Translations under genes and position numbers: made by a program | Assembly: GCA_023433945.1 (NCBI GenBank) | Contig: JAEYTP010000129.1 | Location: forward strand, 1-27,372 | Direction: 5' to 3' | Origin: Bacillota bacterium | GTDB taxonomy: Bacteria > Bacillota > Clostridia > Acetivibrionales > DSM-1351 | DNA: 27,372 bases | Notes under the pieces: model-generated | Told to the model about the DNA's origin: nothing | Seen by the model: only the letters and a program-made list of their open reading frames with translations | The model's database searches: none | Shown here: positions 7,258-16,218 of the stretch, in pieces | How positions within the stretch are numbered: the stretch's first letter is position 1 | Layout: every line of letters begins with the position of its first letter

Positions 7258-9336
7258 ATGCCAAGGCAATTTAGTTTAGAGAAAACTAGGAATATCGGTA
7301 TCATGGCGCACATTGATGCAGGTAAAACTACTACAACTGAACGTATCCTGTTCTATACAGGAAAAGTTCACAAGATCGGCGAGGTTCATGAAGGTGCTGC
7401 TACAATGGACTGGATGGAACAGGAGCAAGAGCGTGGTATCACTATCACATCTGCTGCTACAACAGCTCAGTGGAAGGGTAATAGAATTAACATTATTGAC
7501 ACGCCGGGGCACGTTGACTTCACAGTTGAAGTTGAAAGATCTCTTCGTGTACTCGATGGTTCAGTAACACTTTTCTGTGCAAAGGGCGGTGTTGAACCAC
7601 AGTCAGAAACAGTTTGGAGACAAGCTGACAAGTATGGGGTTCCACGTATTGCATATGTAAACAAGATGGATATCATGGGAGCTGACTTTTTTAACTGTGT
7701 TAGGATGATGAAGGAAAGACTTCTGGCTAACGCAGTACCAATACAATTGCCAATAGGAAGTGAAGATTCTTTTACAGGTATTATTGATTTGGTTACAATG
7801 AAAGCTTTATTCTTCAAGGATGACATGGGTCAAGTTATTGAAGAAGGCGAAATTCCGGACAACATGAAGGATATTGCTAATGAATATCGTGAAAAATTAG
7901 TAGAAGCTGTTGCTGAATTAGACGAAGAAACAATGATGAAGTACCTCGAGGGAGAAGAACTTACAGAGGCTGAAATCCGTAAAGGAATTAGACTTGCTAC
8001 TATAGCAGTTAAAATTATTCCTGTTACTTGCGGTTCATCCTATAAAAATAAGGGTGTTCCACAGTTACTTGACTGTGTAGTAGAATACATGCCTTCACCA
8101 TTAGATGTACCAGCTATTGATGGTATTACAATGGATGGTGAGACTGAGGTTACAAGACCTGCTGATGACAGTGGTCCGTTTGCAGCTCTTGCATTCAAGA
8201 TTATGACAGACCCTTATGTTGGTAAGCTTTGCTTCTTCAGAGTTTACTCTGGAACACTAAATTCAGGTTCATATGTACTCAATTCTACAAAGAATAAGAG
8301 AGAAAGAATCGGAAGAATACTTCAAATGCATGCTAACCATAGAGAAGAAATACAGACTGTTTATTCAGGTGATATCGCCGCTGCAGTAGGTCTTAAGGAT
8401 ACTACTACTGGTGATACTCTCTGTGATGAAGCAGCTCCAGTAATTCTCGAATCAATGGAATTCCCAGAACCTGTTATTGATATCGCTATCGAGCCTAAGA
8501 CTAAGGCTGGACAGGAAAAAATGGGTATTGCATTGGCGAAGCTTGCAGAAGAAGATCCAACCTTCAGAGTTCACACTGATCATGAAACTGGACAAACAAT
8601 TATCTCAGGTATGGGTGAACTACACCTTGAAATCATTGTTGACAGATTGATGAGAGAATTCAAGGTTGAAGCAAATGTTGGTAACCCACAGGTTGCTTAC
8701 AAAGAAACAATTCGTAAGGCTGTTAAGTCTGAAATGAAATATGTTAGACAGTCAGGTGGTAAGGGTCAATACGGTCACTGTGTTATCGAAATTGAACCAA
8801 GAGAACCAGGCGAAGGCTACGAATTTGTTAACAAGATTGTTGGTGGTGCTATTCCTAAGGAATACATTGCTCCAATCGACGCTGGTATACAGGAAGCAAT
8901 GCAGACTGGTATACTTGGCGGATACAATGTTGTTGATGTTAAGGTTACACTTATAGACGGTTCATACCATGAAGTTGACTCATCTGAAATGGCATTTAAA
9001 ATTGCCGGCTCAATGGCATTCAAGGATGGATGTAAGAAGGCTAACCCAGTTCTTCTCGAACCTATCATGAAAGTTGATGTTGCTGTTCCTGAAGAATACA
9101 TGGGAGACGTTATGGGCGGTATTAACTCAAGAAGAGGACGTATCGAAGGTATGGAAGCACGTAATGGTGTTCAGAATATTAGATCACACGTTCCACTTTC
9201 AGAAATGTTCGGTTATGCTACTGCTCTTCGTTCATCAACACAGGGTAGAGGTAACTTCTCAATGCAGACTAGCCACTTCGAAGAAGTGCCAAAGAGCATT
9301 CAGGAGAAGGTTCTTGCTGGAAAAAAGGCTGACTAA
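7258..9336 (+). CDS. fusA: Elongation factor G
   Basis: A GTPase that drives translocation of tRNA and mRNA on the ribosome and, with RRF, ribosome recycling. The 692 residues are a typical length. G motifs: AHIDAGKT at 17-24, the switch I region QERGITITSAA, DTPGH at 81-85 and NKMD at 135-138. Domains II to V follow, with SGMGELHLEIIVDRL marking domain III and the CVIEIEPREPGEGYEF and GIQEAMQTGILGGY blocks in domain IV. AAAGGAGG lies 6 to 8 bases before the ATG. It is preceded by 158 non-coding bases in which only a weak hairpin (GGTTA GAA TAACC, 7134-7146) is visible. Confidence 0.98.
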   Translation: MPRQFSLEKTRNIGIMAHIDAGKTTTTERILFYTGKVHKIGEVHEGAATMDWMEQEQERGITITSAATTAQWKGNRINIIDTPGHVDFTVEVERSLRVLDGSVTLFCAKGGVEPQSETVWRQADKYGVPRIAYVNKMDIMGADFFNCVRMMKERLLANAVPIQLPIGSEDSFTGIIDLVTMKALFFKDDMGQVIEEGEIPDNMKDIANEYREKLVEAVAELDEETMMKYLEGEELTEAEIRKGIRLATIAVKIIPVTCGSSYKNKGVPQLLDCVVEYMPSPLDVPAIDGITMDGETEVTRPADDSGPFAALAFKIMTDPYVGKLCFFRVYSGTLNSGSYVLNSTKNKRERIGRILQMHANHREEIQTVYSGDIAAAVGLKDTTTGDTLCDEAAPVILESMEFPEPVIDIAIEPKTKAGQEKMGIALAKLAEEDPTFRVHTDHETGQTIISGMGELHLEIIVDRLMREFKVEANVGNPQVAYKETIRKAVKSEMKYVRQSGGKGQYGHCVIEIEPREPGEGYEFVNKIVGGAIPKEYIAPIDAGIQEAMQTGILGGYNVVDVKVTLIDGSYHEVDSSEMAFKIAGSMAFKDGCKKANPVLLEPIMKVDVAVPEEYMGDVMGGINSRRGRIEGMEARNGVQNIRSHVPLSEMFGYATALRSSTQGRGNFSMQTSHFEEVPKSIQEKVLAGKKAD

Positions 9337-9440
9337 TTGTCAACCGCAAATGTTAATAACAGAAATTATATATTTCTGTTTAATAAACCAAATTTATTAA
9401 GTGCGCAATTAGCGCTCAATGAAAGGATGGAGAATGTAAA

Positions 9441-10643
9441 ATGGCTAAGGCAAAATTTGAAAGAAATAAGCCACACGTTAATATTGGAACAATAGGTCAC
9501 GTTGACCATGGTAAGACTTCATTAACAGCTGCTATTACTAAGGTATTAGGCATGTTAGGAAGAGCAGAATTTAAGGATTATGGCACTATTGACTCTGCTC
9601 CTGAAGAAAGAGAAAGAGGTATCACAATCAATACCGCTCACGTTGAATATGAAACTGAAACTAGACACTATGCTCACGTTGACTGCCCAGGCCATGCCGA
9701 CTATGTTAAGAACATGATCACTGGTGCTGCTCAGATGGACGGCGCTATCCTAGTTGTTTCAGCTGCTGACGGCCCAATGCCTCAGACAAGAGAACACATC
9801 CTCCTCGCTGGACAGGTTGGCGTTCCTTATATCGTAGTATTCTTGAACAAGTGTGATATGGTTGATGACGAAGAGCTCATCGAATTAGTTGAAATGGAAG
9901 TTAGAGAACTTCTTAGCTCATATGACTTCCCAGGAGACGATACTCCAATCGTTAGAGGATCAGCTCTTGTTGCTCTTGAATCCACATCAAAGGATCCAAA
10001 TGCTCCAGAATATGCTCCAATAATGAACCTTATGGCTGAAGTTGACAGATATATCCCAACTCCTGAAAGAGCTACAGATAAGCCATTCATTATGCCAGTC
10101 GAGGACGTATTCTCAATCACTGGCCGTGGTACTGTTGCTACTGGTAGAGTTGAAAGAGGTGTAGTTAAGGTTGGAGACGAAGTTGAAATAGTTGGACTTA
10201 TGGATGCTCCTAAGAAGACTACTGTTACAGGCGTTGAAATGTTCAGAAAGCTTCTTGATCAGGCTCAGGCTGGTGACAACATCGGTGCTCTTTTAAGAGG
10301 CGTTCAGAGAACAGACATCGAAAGAGGTCAGGTTATTGCTAAGCCAGGATCAATCAAGCCACACACTTATTATGAAGGACAGGTTTACGTTCTAACTGCA
10401 TCAGAAGGTGGAAGACATAAGCCATTCTTCAATGGTTACAGACCACAGTTCTACTTCAGAACAACTGACGTTACAGGCGTTATCGAAATTCCAGAAGGAA
10501 CTGAAATGGTTATGCCAGGTGACCACATCACTATGAAGATTAAGCTCATCACTCCTATCGCAATGGAAGAAGGACTTAAGTTCGCTATCCGTGAAGGTGG
10601 AAGAACAGTTGGAGCTGGTAACGTTTCAAAAATTATTGAATAA
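9441..10643 (+). CDS. tuf: Elongation factor Tu
   Basis: A GTPase that delivers aminoacyl-tRNA to the ribosome. The 400 residues carry GHVDHGKT (19-26), the switch I ERERGITINTAHVEYET, DCPGH (81-85) and NKCD (136-139). The tRNA-binding domains II and III follow, with SITGRGTVATGRVERG and RDIERGQV-like blocks. The start at 9441 has AAAGGATGG (9422-9430) at a suitable distance. A minimal start-stop pair ATGTAA lies at 9434-9439, one base before the real start. It is the last gene of the operon and is followed by a terminator shared with the converging chemoreceptor gene. Confidence 0.98.
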   Translation: MAKAKFERNKPHVNIGTIGHVDHGKTSLTAAITKVLGMLGRAEFKDYGTIDSAPEERERGITINTAHVEYETETRHYAHVDCPGHADYVKNMITGAAQMDGAILVVSAADGPMPQTREHILLAGQVGVPYIVVFLNKCDMVDDEELIELVEMEVRELLSSYDFPGDDTPIVRGSALVALESTSKDPNAPEYAPIMNLMAEVDRYIPTPERATDKPFIMPVEDVFSITGRGTVATGRVERGVVKVGDEVEIVGLMDAPKKTTVTGVEMFRKLLDQAQAGDNIGALLRGVQRTDIERGQVIAKPGSIKPHTYYEGQVYVLTASEGGRHKPFFNGYRPQFYFRTTDVTGVIEIPEGTEMVMPGDHITMKIKLITPIAMEEGLKFAIREGGRTVGAGNVSKIIE

Positions 10644-10659
10644 TTAATATTCATAAATA

Positions 10660-10691
10660 AAAAGACTTGAGGTTTATCCTCAAGTCTTTTT
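10660..10691. terminator. Terminator after tuf, between converging genes
   Basis: A 13-bp stem AAAAGACTTGAGG (10660-10672) with CCTCAAGTCTTTT (10678-10690), loop TTTAT, ends in T on the plus strand. The A-rich 5' flank gives a T run on the minus strand too, so it may also serve the gene ending at 10756. Confidence 0.9.
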
Positions 10692-10755
10692 GCATTATTA
10701 ATCATGGCTATATGTATATAAATGCTCAGATACTTGTGCTGCTATGGTGTATCTA

Positions 10756-12969
10756 TTAAGATTGTTTAATAGTGAACTGCGATATCGATTCATTCATTTC
10801 TTCAGCTAAAAGTTTGAGTTTCTTTGCATGTATTGATAAATCTTCACTAAACGTCATTTGCTCTTGAGTGCTTGCAGATATCTCTTGAGTAGTAGCAGCC
10901 GACTGATCAGCAACAATTGAAACATTCTCAATACTATCAACACATAGCTCCTTTGAGGATAGCATGGATTTTACTGAGTTCTCCATATTAGCCATAGACA
11001 CAACTATATGTTCCATAGATGCAAATATTGTTTTAAAGATGGTATCCGCTTCTTCAACCGCGCGGATTTCATCATTTATAATTATTTGTGTTTTGTTTGC
11101 AGCTTCAACTGTGTTTTCTGTCTTGGTTTGAACTTTGGAAATAATATTAGAAATTAGTATAGATGCCTCTTTTGACTGATTAGCCAGCTTCTTTACTTCT
11201 GATGCAACTACAGCAAAACCACGTCCGCTTTCACCGGCTTTAGACGCTTCAATTGAAGCATTTAATGAAAGTAGGTTTGTTTGCTCTGCTATACCACTAA
11301 TTACTTTAGTAATCTTTTTGATATCCTTAATTTCATTACTCAGGTGTTTAATATCTTCAATTATTAAATGTGTAGCATGAGATGTATCTCGTGCTTTTAA
11401 GTTAAGCTCATTAACAGCCGAATTCGCTATAAGGGATAGTTCATTTGTCTTTGAAAGAACGCTCGTTACATCAGTCATATTCATATCCACATGATTAATC
11501 TCACTGCTCAGGTTATTAAGGTTATTTACACCTTCTAAAATATGTTCTGACTGACTTGAGGCACCAGTAGCGATCTCCTGAATTGTATATGCAATTTGCT
11601 GGGATATGGAGGATGACTGATCAGCTAGAGACGAAATCCTATCAGCAGATCCAAGAACTATATTGGATGTATCCTGAACTTTCTTTATTAGTGTAGAAAT
11701 ATTTGATAGCATTTCATCAAAATTATTGCACACACTTGCAATCTCATCTTTTCCTGTTGACTTAACATTAACATTCAGAAGTCCTTTTTTTGCCTTAGCC
11801 ATATTTGATTCAAGTAAGTTTAATGGCCTGGAGATTGAATTTGAAAGAATATATGAGATTATTAGTGCGAAAAATAGGCATATAATTGCAATTATAATTA
11901 TTTTTATACCAATGTCTTTTGAGGCTGCATTTAGGTATTCATATGAAACAGCACTCACCATAAACCAATCAGTGTTTGCAACAGGGCTAAATATTACAAG
12001 AGAACTAACGCCGTTAAAATTATAGTCCATAGTAAGGTTAGTGCTTTTTTCATTAATAGCATTGTTATGAACGTTAACAATTTCTTTAGAAAGATTGGTG
12101 GTAAACTCATTATTTACACCTACACCCAATTCTTCATCTGCGCTACTAATGATAGTGCCCATACTATCTATTACAAAGATAGGGAACTTCTTTCCATCAG
12201 AATAAGAGCCTATATCTAAATTGCTAAAAACGGAATCTAGATAATTATTTTTTGGCATGAGGATAACAGCACCTACAGAATCACCAGTTATGGAGGATCT
12301 TAAATCCTTTGCAGTTCCTATCTGTATTCCAATATCGTTGCCTGAATTATCAACCATATTCATTAGCTTCCATTGTACAGGCTTGTTGTCATTGGCTACT
12401 TCCTTAAAAATTTTCTGCCCTTCTGAAGTACTTGTTCCTAGATTGGCATGAAAAGAAGGATCGGCTGTATCACCATTCAAGTAAATGGAATAGAAGTCTA
12501 TGTAATCAAGTTGCATAAACTTATTTGATAGCATTTGGATTATGGTACCGCTGGTATCTGTTTTTATGCTACTGTCTCCTGTGATATATTGCAATAAAGT
12601 ATTCTGGAAGGTATCATCTCCCATAAGTTCTTTTGTCAACGCCTCAAATTTTGTAACCTGAGCGTTTAGGCTATTACTGCTTTGATTTACAATTTGCTGA
12701 AGGTATGATTGTACCTTCGACTCCATTGCAGAGCTGGAATCAGAATAAGCAAAAAAACCAGTTATTGATAGAGGCAGGATAGAAAGTATCAAAAAGGAAA
12801 CTATTAGTTTTTTTCGGATATTAAAAATCTGCATAAAACTGGAGGCCATATTAACCACTGGGGCAAGCACTTGGTTTAACTTACCAAAAACACTTGAAAT
12901 TACGCGTGTAAGCCTGGCAAAAGAAGATTTCAAAGTTTTGGAAGAATTTGAACGCGTGTTTACTTTCAT
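10756..12969 (-). CDS. Methyl-accepting chemotaxis protein with large periplasmic-type sensor domain
   Basis: A 737-residue transmembrane chemoreceptor. TM1 is about residues 55-76. The extracellular region (77-350) is mixed alpha/beta and resembles a dCache-type sensor, with the FYSIYLNGDTAD and FPIFVIDSMGTIISS stretches typical of PAS-like folds. TM2 is about 352-377, followed by HAMP (SNSISRPLNLLESNM...). The cytoplasmic hairpin tip is EQTNLLSLNASIEASKAG...GRGFAVVASEVKKLANQS (562-599). No C-terminal CheR-tether pentapeptide is present. The N-terminal tail before TM1 is unusually long (about 52 residues, basic and amphipathic). The start is supported by GGAAGGGAGAG about 8 bases upstream; later Met codons at 41 and 46 have no such site. 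No che genes are near. It is transcribed away from the flavodiiron gene. The ligand is unknown. Confidence 0.95.
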   Translation of the reverse strand: MKVNTRSNSSKTLKSSFARLTRVISSVFGKLNQVLAPVVNMASSFMQIFNIRKKLIVSFLILSILPLSITGFFAYSDSSSAMESKVQSYLQQIVNQSSNSLNAQVTKFEALTKELMGDDTFQNTLLQYITGDSSIKTDTSGTIIQMLSNKFMQLDYIDFYSIYLNGDTADPSFHANLGTSTSEGQKIFKEVANDNKPVQWKLMNMVDNSGNDIGIQIGTAKDLRSSITGDSVGAVILMPKNNYLDSVFSNLDIGSYSDGKKFPIFVIDSMGTIISSADEELGVGVNNEFTTNLSKEIVNVHNNAINEKSTNLTMDYNFNGVSSLVIFSPVANTDWFMVSAVSYEYLNAASKDIGIKIIIIAIICLFFALIISYILSNSISRPLNLLESNMAKAKKGLLNVNVKSTGKDEIASVCNNFDEMLSNISTLIKKVQDTSNIVLGSADRISSLADQSSSISQQIAYTIQEIATGASSQSEHILEGVNNLNNLSSEINHVDMNMTDVTSVLSKTNELSLIANSAVNELNLKARDTSHATHLIIEDIKHLSNEIKDIKKITKVISGIAEQTNLLSLNASIEASKAGESGRGFAVVASEVKKLANQSKEASILISNIISKVQTKTENTVEAANKTQIIINDEIRAVEEADTIFKTIFASMEHIVVSMANMENSVKSMLSSKELCVDSIENVSIVADQSAATTQEISASTQEQMTFSEDLSIHAKKLKLLAEEMNESISQFTIKQS

Positions 12970-13061
12970 ATAAACACTCTCCCTTCCACAATTTAGAATA
13001 TTTTTTTGTAACTAGGAAACCACATAAAGTCTGCAAAAGATAGAAACATTTAACATTGAAT

Positions 13062-13090
13062 ATTATCTCATGTAAGAGTATTCTATTCAA
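13062..13090 (-). promoter_or_regulatory. Candidate promoter of the chemoreceptor gene at 10756-12969
   Basis: Read on the minus strand, TTGAAT (13085-13090) and GATAAT (13062-13067) are 17 bp apart, about 90 bases before the start codon. It looks like a housekeeping promoter; no sigma-D (flagellar) motif is evident. Confidence 0.5.
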
Positions 13091-13130
13091 TAGATTTTTC
13101 AATTATATTTTACAATCTTTATATTTACTG

Positions 13131-13159
13131 TTTATAAGATTGGTTTTTGGATATATAAT
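13131..13159 (+). promoter_or_regulatory. Candidate promoter of the flavodiiron gene
   Basis: TTTATA (13131-13136) and a perfect TATAAT (13154-13159) are separated by 17 bp and lie about 50 bases before the start codon. The -35 box is weak. Confidence 0.45.
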
Positions 13160-13210
13160 TAATTATGTGTTTATTTATTTTCTGATACTTAAGGGGAAGG
13201 TGGAGTTAAA

Positions 13211-14407
13211 ATGATAGAGATAAAAAGTAACATATATTGGACGGGAATTAGAGATTGGGGAATCAGTGTATTTCATGGACATGAACTATCAACATATAGA
13301 GGAACATCATATAATTCATACTTAATAAAAGACAAAAAGACTGTATTAGTTGATACAGTTTGGGATCCCTATAAGGAACAATTTGTTGAAGATCTTGAGA
13401 GAGAGGTCGGACTAAAAAATATTGATGCCATAGTTATTAACCATGTTGAACCAGACCATGGGGGCAGCTTAGGTCTTCTTATGGAGAAAATCCCAAACAC
13501 TCCTATCTACTGTACTAAAGCAGGCTCAGAAATAATGAAAAAGGTATTTCAGAAGGATTGGAACTTCGTTACTGTTAAGACAGGAGATACTCTAGAGACT
13601 GGGGAATACACTCTTAGGTTTGTTGAAATGACAATGATTCATTGGCCTGATAGTTTACTCACCTATGTTGATGGAGCTAAACTAGCTTTATCAAATGATG
13701 CGTTTGGACAGCATTATTGTGGCATATCACTTTTTAATGATGAGGTTGATCGCGCTGAGCTTTTCGAGGAAGCTCTTAAGTATTTTGTAAATATTTTAGG
13801 ACCTTTTAGGCCTCTTATTAAGAAGAAAATTGAAGAAATAAGAAAATTGAATTTTGAGATTGATATGATAGCTCCAAGCCATGGTGTAATATGGAGGACA
13901 AACCCACAAGAGATTATTGAGAAGTACTATGAGTGGACAAATCTTGATTACAATGAAGGCTGGGTAGCTATTGGCTATGACACTATGTACAATTCATCTA
14001 GACTTATGGCTGAAGCAATGGGTCGTGGCTTTGACAAGGCAGGTATCAGATACAAGATAATAAATATTGCAACTAGGGATAAGAGCGATCTGAATGTAGA
14101 CTTTATGAGAGCTAAGGGTATTATTATTGGTTGCTGTACTGTTAACAACTCTGTAACAAGGCCAATTGCAGCTTTATTGGATGAGATTAAGGCACTGAGG
14201 GTTATTAAGAATAAATATACAGGCGCATTTGGCTCATTTGGTTGGAGTGGTGAAGCCCCAAAGATTATTAATGAGAAGTTGAAGGAAGCTGGCTCAAAGG
14301 TAATTATGGAGCCGATAGCAGTAAAATACAAACCTACCTATGACGAATTTGTAAAATGTGAGGAATATGCAATTGAGTTTGCACGCAAAATGAATGAAGA
14401 GGCCTAA
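13211..14407 (+). CDS. A-type flavoprotein / flavodiiron protein (FprA family)
   Basis: A cytoplasmic enzyme of 398 residues that reduces O2 to water and/or NO to N2O with electrons usually from rubredoxin or a related carrier; in clostridia it protects against oxygen. The N-terminal metallo-beta-lactamase-like domain carries the full diiron ligand set: H78-x-E80-x-D82-H83 (NHVEPDHGGS), H144 (MIHWPD), D163 (SNDAFGQH) and H224 (PSHGVIW). The C-terminal flavodoxin domain begins at about 251 with the FMN phosphate loop YDTMYNSSRLMAEA, and has GAFGSFGWSGEAP. There is no C-terminal rubredoxin or flavin reductase fusion, so this is the simple class A form. AAGGGGAAGGTGGAG precedes the ATG. The stop codon is the loop of its own terminator. 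Choice between O2 and NO as main substrate cannot be made from sequence. Confidence 0.95.
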   Translation: MIEIKSNIYWTGIRDWGISVFHGHELSTYRGTSYNSYLIKDKKTVLVDTVWDPYKEQFVEDLEREVGLKNIDAIVINHVEPDHGGSLGLLMEKIPNTPIYCTKAGSEIMKKVFQKDWNFVTVKTGDTLETGEYTLRFVEMTMIHWPDSLLTYVDGAKLALSNDAFGQHYCGISLFNDEVDRAELFEEALKYFVNILGPFRPLIKKKIEEIRKLNFEIDMIAPSHGVIWRTNPQEIIEKYYEWTNLDYNEGWVAIGYDTMYNSSRLMAEAMGRGFDKAGIRYKIINIATRDKSDLNVDFMRAKGIIIGCCTVNNSVTRPIAALLDEIKALRVIKNKYTGAFGSFGWSGEAPKIINEKLKEAGSKVIMEPIAVKYKPTYDEFVKCEEYAIEFARKMNEEA

Positions 14408-14420
14408 GGCCTCTTTTTTT
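14397..14420 (+). terminator. Terminator overlapping the flavodiiron stop codon
   Basis: AAGAGGCC (14397-14404) pairs with GGCCTCTT (14408-14415), and the 3-base loop is the TAA stop codon itself. A T run follows to 14420. The converging phosphatase gene ends within this T run (its stop is 14419-14421), so the two stops are only 11 bases apart. Confidence 0.85.
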
Positions 14421-15903
14421 ATACAACCATCAGGTTTTTTCCAAAGACCTTTCTAAATGTATTTTGGCACTTCATTGCTGTATCTGCCTCAATGCGAGTA
14501 TCAGTATCAGAAATGAGCTTAATAATTATTGAATTGTTGTGTTGTGTAGTGGTAACAGCCTTTATACATCCATTCATTCTAAAATCCAGACTTTCACATA
14601 TTTTAACAAGAGTGCCCAATTTTTGAGCCACTAGTATATCATTCTTATTTATAAGGCTCCTATAACGGAATAAATCCAGCTTAAACCCGTCCTTGCGATG
14701 TAGTGCAGCAACATATGCAGCTAAAAGGATTTCACGGTGAGAAAGCCCATTTAAGCGAGAATTAAGGATCAAATAAAAGGAATGCTTATGGTGGTTATAA
14801 AAGTTTATGGATACTCCAGAGTCATGCAATAATGCCGCAGCTTTTAAAATCCTTTTTGTGCTTCTATCGAAGGGGATAAATGAATTTAGTTGCTCATATA
14901 AACTGTAGGCTAACTCGTAGACCTTTTCACAATGTGGCATCAGATTACAATAGCTGTGTACAAGGCACCCAAGAGAATAATCCAGAACATCAGGGACAAG
15001 TTTTCCTTCTCCAAGCAGCTGTTCATAAATAAGACCTTCTCGGACACCACTTCCGCTGATTACAATATTTTTTGTGCCACAGTAACTAATAAGCTCACTT
15101 ATTGCTGCAACAGGGCCACAGAATATATCTGCTCTGTCAGTAGACAGTCCTTTTAACTTTTTTCCCTTTATAGTTGATTGCTCAGATGTTGCAGCACATA
15201 GTATATAACGGAAGTCCTGATTTAAAAAGGTATAATTATTGGACAGATCCAAAGGATAATTCCTTCTTTTGCGATCAATTTTTCCTATATTTCTAAAGGT
15301 TCCACCTATGCCGACAAGGGGAAAATCCTTGGCTTGCTTTAACCACGTATATTTTTTTAAAATGGATTTAATGTTGTTAGCAAAACTTTGAGGTGATTTT
15401 TTGTATTCATCGGTAAATGAGATAGATCCATATGGAATACTAATAGATTGAATCAGCTTTCTATCCTTAACAAGTACTATTTCAGTGCTGCTGCCTCCAA
15501 CATCAACTAGTAGGCAATCGCTAACATCCAGACTGTTTATTGCACCAATATAGTCATAATAAGCCTCTTGCTTTCCTGATAATATTGCTATGTTAATACC
15601 GGAAGTTTTTTGTACCATTTTGAGAAATTGACTTTGATTTGAGGACCGTCTTACAGCTTCAGTGGCTACAGCAATTATCTTGTCCACGCTGAAGGCATCA
15701 CAAATTGTCTTGTAATTATTAATAGTGTCTACTGCATATTTCATTCTACCACTGTTAAGGTTCTGTAATTTATCTATATCTTTACCAAGGCGTACAGCTT
15801 CCTTTGTCTCATGTACAATTCTAAAATACTTATTATTTATAATATCAACTATAACCAGTCTGACTGAATTTGAACCTATGTCTATTATTCCAAAGCGATT
15901 CAT
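14419..15903 (-). CDS. Exopolyphosphatase / guanosine pentaphosphatase family protein with HD domain
   Basis: A 494-residue Ppx/GppA protein. The family hydrolyses terminal phosphates from polyphosphate or converts pppGpp to ppGpp. The ASKHA-fold N-terminal part shows GIIDIGSNSVRLVIVDI (5-21), the likely catalytic glutamate E113 in SGKQEAYYDY, the phosphate loop DVGGSSTEIVLV (134-145) and GIGGTFRNIG (198-207). The C-terminal part is an HD-like helical domain with LLHDSG (H360, D361) and a second histidine-rich stretch NHHKHS, as in the longer Ppx forms. The ATG has AAAGGAGAG about 7 bases upstream. It faces the NifU-like gene divergently. Polyphosphate versus (p)ppGpp as substrate is not decided by sequence. 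Confidence 0.9.
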   Translation of the reverse strand: MNRFGIIDIGSNSVRLVIVDIINNKYFRIVHETKEAVRLGKDIDKLQNLNSGRMKYAVDTINNYKTICDAFSVDKIIAVATEAVRRSSNQSQFLKMVQKTSGINIAILSGKQEAYYDYIGAINSLDVSDCLLVDVGGSSTEIVLVKDRKLIQSISIPYGSISFTDEYKKSPQSFANNIKSILKKYTWLKQAKDFPLVGIGGTFRNIGKIDRKRRNYPLDLSNNYTFLNQDFRYILCAATSEQSTIKGKKLKGLSTDRADIFCGPVAAISELISYCGTKNIVISGSGVREGLIYEQLLGEGKLVPDVLDYSLGCLVHSYCNLMPHCEKVYELAYSLYEQLNSFIPFDRSTKRILKAAALLHDSGVSINFYNHHKHSFYLILNSRLNGLSHREILLAAYVAALHRKDGFKLDLFRYRSLINKNDILVAQKLGTLVKICESLDFRMNGCIKAVTTTQHNNSIIIKLISDTDTRIEADTAMKCQNTFRKVFGKNLMVV

Positions 15904-15963
15904 CCATACTCTCCTTTATGACTGAGTAATCATTATTCTATATCTCTTCATTTGTTATATTGT

Positions 15964-15992
15964 ACATTATTGCATTAATAATTCAATGTCAA
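15964..15992 (-). promoter_or_regulatory. Candidate promoter of the Ppx/GppA gene
   Basis: On the minus strand a perfect TTGACA (15987-15992) is followed after 17 bp by TAATGT (15964-15969), a poor -10 box. It is the best candidate in the 315-base divergent gap. Confidence 0.35.
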
Positions 15993-16104
15993 TATGTTTT
16001 CAAATGAATATGAAAGACCAAACAAAAGGTAAAGGATATCCTCAATAAAAAATAACATATTAGTAGATTTTTTAACAAAAAACTGATTGCAAAGGTCTGA
16101 AATA

Positions 16105-16113
16105 TGATATAAT
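16105..16113 (+). promoter_or_regulatory. Extended -10 promoter of the NifU-like/GGGtGRT operon
   Basis: TGATATAAT (16105-16113) fits the extended -10 pattern TGnTATAAT. The nearest -35-like box, TTGCAA (16087-16092), is only 15 bp away. It lies about 105 bases before the start codon. Elsewhere in the gap a 10-bp palindrome, AGGATATCCT (16033-16042), and a direct repeat ATCCTCAATA (16038 and 16135) bracket this promoter. Confidence 0.6.
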
Positions 16114-16218
16114 ATAGGCTGGTATTTTAGCACAATCCTCAATAGCTAACTTTACTAGTATTAATCATTATTAGGAAACAAATTTATTTTAAAATATGTG
16201 TGAAGAGGGGGAAGTCAA

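Noticed and set aside
9434..9439. Minimal ATGTAA upstream ORF before tuf
   Set aside because: It is too close to the ribosome-binding site to be used, and such a pair arises easily by chance in AT-rich DNA.
12881..13102. 73-codon minus-strand frame overlapping the start of the first chemoreceptor gene
   Set aside because: It is in another frame from the receptor, has no ribosome-binding site and no family features, and overlaps the receptor's leader and promoter.
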